DNA of 64,000 nucleotides from an uncultured Paludibaculum sp. (GTDB lineage: Bacteria > Acidobacteriota > Terriglobia > Bryobacterales > Bryobacteraceae), in assembly GCF_963665245.1 (NCBI RefSeq), contig NZ_OY762269.1:434001-498000 (forward strand). Direction: 5' to 3'. Under the pieces are notes generated by a model. It worked only from the letters and a program-made list of their open reading frames with translations. It searched no databases and was not told the DNA's origin. Shown here piece after piece: positions 17,387 through 24,137 of this stretch. How positions within the stretch are numbered: position 1 is the first letter of the stretch; each line of letters opens with the position of its first letter. A program made the position numbers and the translations under genes.

Positions 17387-17414
17387 AGTGTACTAGTGTT
17401 CTAATACAAGTCAA
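17387..17414 (-). promoter_or_regulatory. Sigma70-type promoter and probable GntR operator
   Basis: On the minus strand TTGACT (17409-17414) and TACACT (17387-17392) are separated by 16 bp. The spacer and -10 contain the repeated TAGTGT/ACACTA units (plus strand TTAGTGTACTAGTGTTCTAA), a layout like YtrA-type operators. The expected start point lies only about 4 nt before the gntR ATG, and no Shine-Dalgarno sequence is present, so the mRNA may be nearly leaderless. Confidence 0.6.
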
Positions 17415-17515
17415 GAGAAAATTCACATGAGTCTTTGTGGTTTCAACTCGCGCAGCGGCGAACCGCGTTGCCGGCTGCCCCCATCTGTTGCATTCTGGGC
17501 GTGATCCTCTCGCGC

Positions 17516-18415
17516 ATGGAACTCAAACAGATCGCTTCCTTTGTCGCTGTCGCGGAACGGCTCAGCTTTGTGCGTGCCGCTGAGGCGCTTCACCTCTCTC
17601 AACCCGCGCTCTCTGCCCAGATTCGCCAACTCGAAGAGGATCTCGGCGTTCGCCTGCTGGAACGGAATCGCCGTGTCGTCCGGTTGACCGACGCGGGCTC
17701 CACATTCCTTGCCGAAGCGCGCGACCTGCTCGCCCGCGCCCAGGCTGCCGGCGATCGCGCCCGCAAGGCCGCCCACGGAGAGATCGGCCGCCTCCGCATC
17801 GCCTTTGTCTTCTCCGCCGCGCTCGAGGTGGTCCCGCAGATCGTCGTCGACTTTCGCCAGCGCCACCCCGGGGTCCGCCTCGATCTTGCGAACCTCCGCA
17901 CCGTGAACCAGGTGCAAGGGCTGCTCGATCAATCGCTGGATATCGGCTTCGTCCGCCTGCCGACCTCGCACCCTCAACTCAAGATCACCGTCATTCACCG
18001 TGAACCCTTCGCCGCTATCCTGCCACCGGGCCATCCTCTCGCTGCCCAGCGCCGCTTCTCTCTGGCGAGTCTTCGCGACGAGCCTTTCGTCTCCTACGGC
18101 CGCGAATGGGCGCCTGGCTTCTTCGACTCCACGATGCGGATGTGCGCCCAGGCCGGATTCAGCCCCCACATCGTTCAGGAGACCAGCGAGATGTATACGG
18201 CCATCGCCCTCACCGCCGTCGGTGTCGGCGTGGCCATCGTCCCGCGCTCGGTCGTCTCCGCCCGAACTCACAACGTGGTCGTCCGTCCGCTGCCCGCCTC
18301 GCTGGGCGTGTCGGAGATCGGCGTCGCCACGCGCGCCGGCGAGCCCTCCGCACTGGTTCGCTCCTTTGTCGCACTGGCCCGGGCCCACGGCGGCTCGCGT
18401 GGGTCCGCTCAGTAA
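17516..18415 (+). CDS. LysR-family transcriptional regulator
   Basis: A 299-residue regulator from the ATG at 17516, where the canonical N-terminus 'MELKQIASFVAVAERLSFVRAAEALHLSQPALSAQIRQLEEDLGVRLLERNRR' begins. Upstream in-frame starts would add 27 residues unlike the family. Residues 90-295 form the two-lobed effector-binding domain ('GRLRIAFVFSAALEVVPQIVVDFRQRHPGVRLDL'). It lies 96 bp upstream of, and on the same strand as, the TauE/SafE and DUF1634 genes and probably regulates them. Its effector is unknown. Confidence 0.9.
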   Translation: MELKQIASFVAVAERLSFVRAAEALHLSQPALSAQIRQLEEDLGVRLLERNRRVVRLTDAGSTFLAEARDLLARAQAAGDRARKAAHGEIGRLRIAFVFSAALEVVPQIVVDFRQRHPGVRLDLANLRTVNQVQGLLDQSLDIGFVRLPTSHPQLKITVIHREPFAAILPPGHPLAAQRRFSLASLRDEPFVSYGREWAPGFFDSTMRMCAQAGFSPHIVQETSEMYTAIALTAVGVGVAIVPRSVVSARTHNVVVRPLPASLGVSEIGVATRAGEPSALVRSFVALARAHGGSRGSAQ

Positions 18416-18511
18416 TCGAAGATTTCTATCACAGAGTGTTCATCATACGATTGGACAAAATACAGAGCGCGGACCTCTACTGGAACTAGAGGGCGGAAGG
18501 CCCTCCCAAAC

Positions 18512-19348
18512 ATGCCCGCTCTTGAGTTCACTCTGACGGTCTTTCTCGTCTCCATCTCGGCCGGCCTCATCGGAGCCCTGACGGGCCTCGGCGGCGGCAT
18601 CGTCGTCACGCCGGCGCTCACCCTCCTGCTAGGAGTCGACCTCCGCTACGCCATCGGTGCCAGCCTCGTCTCGGTTATCGCCACGTCCTCCGGAGCCGCG
18701 GCCGCCTACGTCCGGGACGGCCTCTCCAACATTCGCATCGCGATGTTCCTGGAGATCGCCACGACGGTCGGCGCTATCTCCGGAGCTCTTCTGGCGGGCA
18801 AAACTCCGACACATGCTCTTGCGCTCCTCTTCGGAGCTGTACTGCTTCACTCTGCCTGGCAGGTCGTCCAGGTCCGGAAGGAAACCGCCCATGCCGCAGC
18901 GATCGATCCTTTTTCGGCCCGGCTGCGCCTGGGGGGCATTTACCACGCCATTGAGGGCTCAGTCCCCTACCAGGTGGGCCGCGCCAAAGCCGGATTCGCG
19001 CTGATGTATGTGGCTGGGACGCTTTCGGGGTTGCTGGGTATCGGCTCCGGCGCATTAAAGGTGATCGCCATGGATCGCGTCATGGGGATTCCCTTCAAGG
19101 TCTCCACCGCCACCAGTAGCTTCATGATCGGCGTCACCGCGGTCGCCAGCGCGGCCATCTACTTGAAGCGTGGCTATATCCAGCCGGTCATTGCCTTGCC
19201 AGTGATGCTTGGCGTCCTCAGCGGCTCGCTGCTCGGTGCCCGTTTGCTGCCTCGTCTGCCTGTTCTGACGTTGCGCAGGATCTTCGCGGTCGTCGTCGCC
19301 GTAATCGCCATCGAGATGATTCGTAGCGCCCTCTCTGGAAGGATCTGA
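18512..19348 (+). CDS. TauE/SafE-family membrane permease (DUF81)
   Basis: A 278-residue inner-membrane protein with about eight hydrophobic segments and the duplicated TauE/SafE signature: 'ISAGLIGALTGLGGGIVVTPALTLLLGVDLRYAIGASLVSVIATS' in the first half and 'VAGTLSGLLGIGSGALKVIAMDRVMGIPFKVSTATSSFMIGVTAVASA' in the second. Members export or take up sulfite, sulfonates or related small anions, but the substrate here is not evident. The DUF1634 gene follows 4 bp later and LysR precedes it. Confidence 0.9.
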   Translation: MPALEFTLTVFLVSISAGLIGALTGLGGGIVVTPALTLLLGVDLRYAIGASLVSVIATSSGAAAAYVRDGLSNIRIAMFLEIATTVGAISGALLAGKTPTHALALLFGAVLLHSAWQVVQVRKETAHAAAIDPFSARLRLGGIYHAIEGSVPYQVGRAKAGFALMYVAGTLSGLLGIGSGALKVIAMDRVMGIPFKVSTATSSFMIGVTAVASAAIYLKRGYIQPVIALPVMLGVLSGSLLGARLLPRLPVLTLRRIFAVVVAVIAIEMIRSALSGRI

Positions 19349-19352
19349 ACCC

Positions 19353-19739
19353 ATGCCCCCCACCGACGAAAAGCTGCAGCACCTGATCTCCGCCACGTTG
19401 CGCGGTGGTGTCCTGGTGGCCGCCTCCATCGGTTTGATCGGCGGAGCCCTCTACCTGCTCTCCTCTCCGCCCGTGGTGGCCTTTGGGACTTTCCACGGTG
19501 CGGCCACCCCGTTCGCCTCCCCGTCGGAAGTGCTCCGCCTCGCCCTCACGTCGCAGGCTGAGGATCCTCATGCCCGTGGCCTGGCCATCGCTCAATTGGG
19601 CATCCTCTGCCTGCTCCTCACCCCGATCCTGCGAGTCGCATTCTCCATCTTCGGCTTCGTGCTGGAGCGGGACCGGGTTTATGTGCTGATCACCACCGCT
19701 GTCCTGCTCACGCTGACCGGCAGCATTTTGCTGCACTAG
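19353..19739 (+). CDS. DUF1634 small membrane protein
   Basis: A 128-residue protein with three predicted membrane helices ('GVLVAASIGLIGGALYLL', 'GLAIAQLGILCLLLTPILRVAFSIFGF', 'VYVLITTAVLLTLTGSILL'). The arrangement and the motif 'ILLLTPILRVAFSIFGFVLERD' fit DUF1634. From general knowledge DUF1634 genes commonly sit next to TauE/SafE permease genes, as here with a 4-bp gap, so it is probably a partner subunit. Its role is not known. Confidence 0.85.
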   Translation: MPPTDEKLQHLISATLRGGVLVAASIGLIGGALYLLSSPPVVAFGTFHGAATPFASPSEVLRLALTSQAEDPHARGLAIAQLGILCLLLTPILRVAFSIFGFVLERDRVYVLITTAVLLTLTGSILLH

Positions 19740-19948
19740 CGACTGAGAGGGAATGCGGGGGCGAGGACCAACCAAATACCAGGGACCACGGTAACGCACC
19801 AGGGATTCCCATAACCCACTGCGGATTCCCCCAATCCGTAGGATGGGGCTGCCCCGCAAAGCAAGGAGTCGTCGGATCTGACCGACACAAGGACGACACC
19901 TCGAATTGCTCGATGTCCGGCCCCCGCCACACTCACGCAGAAACCCAC

Positions 19949-20752
19949 TCACGCCGGATCGGCCCGCAACACCTTAACCCCCCGCCGTTTGAACGCCGCG
20001 CACAACGGCCGTGGCGCCGAGGCCTCCACCACCAGGTGATGCACCTGCTCAATACCCGCCACGCGATGCGTTCCCGCTCCAGACAACTTATCGTCGGTCG
20101 CCAGAATGACGGTCTGTGTGCTGACCTCGATCATCGCTCGCTTGAGTCGCGACTCCTCGCTGTCCAGGCCCCATAGGCCGTGAGTGGGATCGACCGCGCA
20201 CGCCCCCGGAAAGCACAAGTCGGCCCGCACACGCGCCACCTCCTGCAGTGCCTGCGCGCCTACGGTCGCCCCAATGTGAATATCGATGCGGCCACCGATC
20301 AACAGGATGGCAAAGCCCTCGCGCTCCATCAGCCGCTGCGCGATATCCGGAGCGTTGGTAATCACAGTGAGTCCGAGCCCCTCTGGCAACGCCGAGGCAA
20401 GGGCGCTGTTGGTGGAACCCGCGTCAATGAGCAGTACCTGGCCTGCGCGCACCAGGGACGCCGCCGCGCGCGCCAGGGCCAGCTTACGGCCGGCATGCTC
20501 CTCCCGTCGTTGCTTGAGCGGCGTGCTGGCGGCCAGCGGCAGAGCGCCGCCGTACACGCGCTGGCAGAGGCCCTGCGCCGCAAGCTCCCTCAGGTCCCGG
20601 CGGATCGAGTCTTCGGAGATGGCAAACGCCGCCGCGAAGTCCGCCGCGATCACCCGTCCATGTGTGCGTAGGTGTTCCAGAATCAGCCGTTGGCGCTCAT
20701 CCGGCAGCGCACCCACTTGCGCCGGCCCCGCCAGCCTGGATCGTCTAGACAC
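19949..20752 (-). CDS. DeoR/GlpR-family transcriptional regulator
   Basis: About 267 residues from the GTG at 20752. The N-terminal helix-turn-helix is 'DERQRLILEHLRTHGRVIAADFAAAFAISEDSIRRDLRELAAQGLCQRVYGGAL'. The C-terminal sugar-phosphate-sensing domain has 'KLALARAAASLVRAGQVLLIDAGSTNSALASAL' and 'VITNAPDIAQRL'. The GTG overlaps the stop of the HAD gene (GTGTCTAG) and has AGAGG nine nt upstream; a longer frame exists but lacks family resemblance. DeoR proteins usually repress sugar or nucleoside genes and respond to phosphorylated sugars. It is the last gene of the MFS-HAD-DeoR operon and its likely regulator. Confidence 0.85.
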   Translation of the reverse strand: MSRRSRLAGPAQVGALPDERQRLILEHLRTHGRVIAADFAAAFAISEDSIRRDLRELAAQGLCQRVYGGALPLAASTPLKQRREEHAGRKLALARAAASLVRAGQVLLIDAGSTNSALASALPEGLGLTVITNAPDIAQRLMEREGFAILLIGGRIDIHIGATVGAQALQEVARVRADLCFPGACAVDPTHGLWGLDSEESRLKRAMIEVSTQTVILATDDKLSGAGTHRVAGIEQVHHLVVEASAPRPLCAAFKRRGVKVLRADPA

Positions 20753-21383
20753 GGGCTTCACCCTCTGCCATGGCGGACCCGTCGAGCAGACCCAACGCCG
20801 CCAGATGCGCGCGCAGTCCCTCGGCGTCGTGAAAATGCCAGCCATGCAGGCCCAAAGCTTCGGCGGCCGCTACATTCCTGGACGAATCGTCGATGTAGAG
20901 AGCGCCTCGGGGATTGACTGCATAGCGCTCCAGCAGGAGCCGATAGATCGCCGCGTCCGGCTTGACCAGCCGCTCGTCCCCTGACACAACGATCCCGTCA
21001 AACCACTGAAGGAAAGGAAATCGCCGCCGCGCCACCGGAAAGGTCTCGTGCGACCAGTTGGTGAGGGCGTACAGCCGGTAACCGCGTGTCTTGAGAGCCT
21101 GCACCAATGCCACCGTGCCGTCGTTGGAGCCGCCCAGCATCTCGTCCCAACGCAGCCAGTACGCATCGATGAGTGGTGCCTGATCGGGATGCTGGGCCCG
21201 CAGCAGAGCGGTTGCCTCGTGCCAGGGCCGTCCGGCGTCCTGCTGCTCGTTCCACTCCGATGTACAGACCTCAGCAAGGAACCGCTCCATGGCCTGCTCG
21301 TCGTCAATTAACTTGCGGTAGAGGTAGCGTGGATTCCAGTCAATCAACACGCCGCCGAGATCGAAGATGACGGTATCGATCAT
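20745..21383 (-). CDS. HAD-superfamily hydrolase (YihX/epoxide-hydrolase-N type phosphatase)
   Basis: A 212-residue cytoplasmic HAD protein. Motif I is 'TVIFDLGGVLIDWNPRYLYRKLI', in which the second Asp of DxD is replaced by Gly, as in YihX-type alpha-glucose-1-phosphatases ('FDLGGVL'). Motif II is 'YALTNWSHETF', motif III includes the Lys in 'GDERLVKPDAAIYRLLLERY', and motif IV is 'LYIDDSSRNVAAAEALG'. It probably dephosphorylates a sugar phosphate. Its ATG overlaps the MFS stop by 4 bp and its stop overlaps the DeoR start, so all three are coupled. Confidence 0.85.
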   Translation of the reverse strand: MIDTVIFDLGGVLIDWNPRYLYRKLIDDEQAMERFLAEVCTSEWNEQQDAGRPWHEATALLRAQHPDQAPLIDAYWLRWDEMLGGSNDGTVALVQALKTRGYRLYALTNWSHETFPVARRRFPFLQWFDGIVVSGDERLVKPDAAIYRLLLERYAVNPRGALYIDDSSRNVAAAEALGLHGWHFHDAEGLRAHLAALGLLDGSAMAEGEARV

Positions 21384-22588
21384 CGTACTTCTCCTTCATT
21401 GGGCCGGACGATGCGTGCGGCCGCACTCACGCAAAGCAGCAGGGCGGCGACCAGGGACAGAGCTAGCGACAGGCTGCTGGCGTGGGCGACAAAGCCGATC
21501 AGCGCCGGTCCTGTGAGCATCCCGGCATAGCCCAGCGCGGTCACGGTAGCGAGCGACATGGACGGCACACGCCCCGGCAGACGGCCTGCGGCGCTGAACA
21601 TCACCGGCACGATATTAGCGGCGCCCAGGCCGACGAGAGCGAATCCGATGAGACTGGCGCTGACAGTCGGCACAAGAGCGGCCAGTAACAGGCCCGCCGC
21701 GGCAACGGCCGCGCCAACACGAACCGCGAGCACGGCGCCCAACCGCATAATGGCCGCGTCTCCGGCGAGCCGCCCCACGGCCATCGCCACTGAAAAGGAG
21801 CTATACCCCAATCCGGCCAGCGACGGCGCCACCGCGCGCACATCGCGCAGGAACACCGCGCTCCAATCCAGCAGCGCCCCTTCGGCCAGGAAGCTGACGA
21901 AGCACAACAGCCCCAGCAACATCAGCAACCGGTCGGGCAGGTGCAACCGGGCAGACAGCGAGGAGTCGGTACTCGCCTGCGCGGGCAGCAGGTTTGTTCG
22001 CTGGCTCATTACGACCACCGCCAGAACCACGGCAATCACCGTCGCCGCGGCCGGCAGCGGCAGCCCAAAGGACAGCAGTGCGCTCAACCCGCCTGAGCCA
22101 ACCAGGCCGCCCACGCTGAACAACCCATGGAAGCCCGACATCAACGCTCGCCCGTCGCGCCGCTCCACCTCCACCGCGTGCGAGTTCATGGCCACGTCCA
22201 TCGTCCCCAGCAGGAACCCGTAGCCAAACAGCGTGGCGGTCAGCCCGGCGACACCGGGTACCCAGGTGAGCAGCGGCAATGCCAGCGAGGCCAGCAGGCT
22301 CGCCCCCACGATCACGCGCCGGTAGCCCCAGTGATGTGCCAGGAGGCCCACCAGCGGCATGGAAACAGCCGATCCCGCCCCCAAGGCCAGCAGCACCAGG
22401 CCGAGCGTTGCCTCATCCAGACCCAATCGCGCTTTGGCGTAGGGCACCATGGGCGCCCACGCGGCCATCGCTATGCCCGCAACCAGGAAGGTCAGGCGGG
22501 TGGCCGTCCGGGCCCGGGCGAGCACCTTCCGGACCTGGGCGTCAGAGCCCGAGTCCGTCATGCGGGGTTGATCTACACCAGACATCAT
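21380..22588 (-). CDS. MFS transporter, sugar/YbjJ-like
   Basis: A 402-residue transporter with 12 predicted helices, beginning after 'RKVLARARTATRLTFLVAGIAMAAWAPMVPYAKARLGLDEATLGLVLLALGAGSAVSMPLVGLLAHHWGYRRV'. This is close in style to the YbjJ/FucP-type group of MFS carriers. It leads the operon with a HAD phosphatase and a DeoR regulator, so a sugar or sugar-derivative is a sensible guess. Two tandem ATGs (22588 and 22585) are possible starts. The promoter's predicted start point coincides with the first ATG, which suggests a leaderless mRNA. Confidence 0.85.
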   Translation of the reverse strand: MMSGVDQPRMTDSGSDAQVRKVLARARTATRLTFLVAGIAMAAWAPMVPYAKARLGLDEATLGLVLLALGAGSAVSMPLVGLLAHHWGYRRVIVGASLLASLALPLLTWVPGVAGLTATLFGYGFLLGTMDVAMNSHAVEVERRDGRALMSGFHGLFSVGGLVGSGGLSALLSFGLPLPAAATVIAVVLAVVVMSQRTNLLPAQASTDSSLSARLHLPDRLLMLLGLLCFVSFLAEGALLDWSAVFLRDVRAVAPSLAGLGYSSFSVAMAVGRLAGDAAIMRLGAVLAVRVGAAVAAAGLLLAALVPTVSASLIGFALVGLGAANIVPVMFSAAGRLPGRVPSMSLATVTALGYAGMLTGPALIGFVAHASSLSLALSLVAALLLCVSAAARIVRPNEGEVR

Positions 22589-22593
22589 GCATT

Positions 22594-22622
22594 ATCTTAT
22601 ACAAACGTGCACAATCGTGCAA
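22594..22622 (-). promoter_or_regulatory. Promoter with operator palindrome TGCAC-N4-GTGCA in the spacer
   Basis: On the minus strand TTGCAC (22617-22622) and TAAGAT (22594-22599) are 17 bp apart. The spacer and the -35 contain the palindrome TGCACGATTGTGCA (22608-22621), well placed for steric repression, probably by the DeoR protein of this operon. The +1 should fall at or next to the A of the ATG at 22588. Confidence 0.65.
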
Positions 22623-22787
22623 TGCGACAACCACCAGATGGTAGCCTGCGCGTCGCCACGAGGAGGCGCGTCTCCGTCAAGCGCTGATCGATTGTTCGCC
22701 AGATGTGCGCGATCCAAAGAGCGTGTTCTCCGGTCAGGCTGATGGGTGTCTCATCAAACTAGAAAACGGGGAAAGGAGCCCACAGCA

Positions 22788-23942
22788 ATGTTGTCTTTGC
22801 GTTCCAGTAGTCACCCTGCGTGTATTCCCGCGGCCCTGGTGCTGATGGTGTTTGCATCGCCTGCCGCACTTCCGGAGGACTCAAAAGGAGCTTCCAAGTA
22901 TGTCGTAACCAACCTGGTTTCGGATATTGCCGGCACTGCTGCCGGTACAGACGTGAGGCTGGTCAATCCGTGGGGTCTGGATCGAGGACCCGCGGGACCC
23001 TGGTGGGTCGCCGACAACGGGACCGGCCTGTCCACTCTCTATAACGGAGCCGGCACGACCCTGGGATTGGTAGTGACCGTGCCTTCGGCCTCCACGGGAA
23101 CTGGCGTGCCAACCGGCATCGTATTCAATGGAACGCCCGATTTTGCAGTGAATCCGGGGCAGCCGGCCGCCTTCATCTTCGCAACCGAAGACGGGACGAT
23201 TTCCGGATGGAACTCCGCCGCGGCGCCCACTACCGCCGTGGTGAAGGCAAAAACGACCACGGGCGCCATCTACAAAGGCCTGGCCATCGCGCAAAAGGGC
23301 GGAGCGAACTATCTCTATGCCGCCAATTTCCACGGCGGCACCGTGGAGGTGTTCGATACCAACTTCAACCCGGTAACTCTGGATGTGGGATCGTTCGTGG
23401 ATCCCGAGATGCCGGAAGGCTTTGCACCATTCAACATCGCCAATCTCGACGGCAAGCTCTACGTCGCCTTTGCGAAGCAGGACGCGGACAAAGAGGACGA
23501 AGTCGCGGGTAAGGGACTCGGCTATGTGACGGTGTTTGACCCGTCGGGCAAACTCCTGATGAGACTCCGGCATGTGCCTTTCCTCAATGCGCCCTGGGGC
23601 TTGGCGATGGCGCCGGCGGACTTCGGCAAGTTCAGCAATCTCGTATTGGTGGGGATGTTCGGCAGCGGCAAAATTGCGGCGTTTGACCCGAAGGACGGCG
23701 CATTCAAGGGACTGCTGCGCGGCGATCATGGCAAGCCAATCGCCATTGACGGACTTTGGGGACTGCGATTCGGCAATGGCGCCAATGCCGGCGCGACGAA
23801 TCTGCTCTTCTTCACGGCGGGCATTCAGGACGAGGCTCACGGCCTCTTCGGCAGCATCGCGGCCGTCAAGAAGAACGGCGGCGACCATGATGACGATGGT
23901 GACGACAACGATGACGACGACGGAGGCAACGGCCACCACTGA
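22788..23942 (+). CDS. TIGR03118 family secreted beta-propeller-like protein
   Basis: A 384-residue protein from the ATG at 22788 (GGAG upstream), with a signal peptide ('IPAALVLMVFASPAALPED'). The N-terminal block 'YVVTNLVSDIAGTAAGTDVRLVNPWGLDRGPAGPWWVADNGTGLSTLYNG' and 'PTGIVFNGTPDFAV' match the TIGR03118 family, probably a secreted beta-propeller. Its function is not known to me. The C-terminus is a low-complexity Asp/His/Gly tail ('GGDHDDDGDDNDDDDGGNGH') that could bind divalent metal. A strong hairpin follows the gene. It stands alone, divergent from the MFS operon. Confidence 0.8.
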   Translation: MLSLRSSSHPACIPAALVLMVFASPAALPEDSKGASKYVVTNLVSDIAGTAAGTDVRLVNPWGLDRGPAGPWWVADNGTGLSTLYNGAGTTLGLVVTVPSASTGTGVPTGIVFNGTPDFAVNPGQPAAFIFATEDGTISGWNSAAAPTTAVVKAKTTTGAIYKGLAIAQKGGANYLYAANFHGGTVEVFDTNFNPVTLDVGSFVDPEMPEGFAPFNIANLDGKLYVAFAKQDADKEDEVAGKGLGYVTVFDPSGKLLMRLRHVPFLNAPWGLAMAPADFGKFSNLVLVGMFGSGKIAAFDPKDGAFKGLLRGDHGKPIAIDGLWGLRFGNGANAGATNLLFFTAGIQDEAHGLFGSIAAVKKNGGDHDDDGDDNDDDDGGNGHH

Positions 23943-23953
23943 GGGTGAGCGAA

Positions 23954-23982
23954 CGGAGCGCCGAAGCCAGTTCGGCGCTCCG
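23954..23982 (+). terminator. Perfect 12-bp hairpin after the TIGR03118 gene
   Basis: CGGAGCGCCGAA and TTCGGCGCTCCG form a perfect 12-bp stem with a 5-nt loop, 11 nt past the stop codon. No T-tract follows. Confidence 0.6.
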
Positions 23983-24137
23983 GCCATCGATCTCATTTGC
24001 GATGTGGCGGAGTGATCTCCGCTCCAGAGCTCGGACGCCATCGCGCGAACACAGCCGAGTATCCGCTACGCCACGTCCCTCCGGAACCCAACCCCTCCGC
24101 GCGACCGGACACCAGATCCGTTGGGCCGACCCTCAGG

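Noticed and set aside
17423..18388. 321-residue minus-strand frame opposite the LysR gene
   Set aside because: It mirrors the LysR gene, is rich in Gly/Asp/Arg without domain motifs, and has no promoter or ribosome-binding site.
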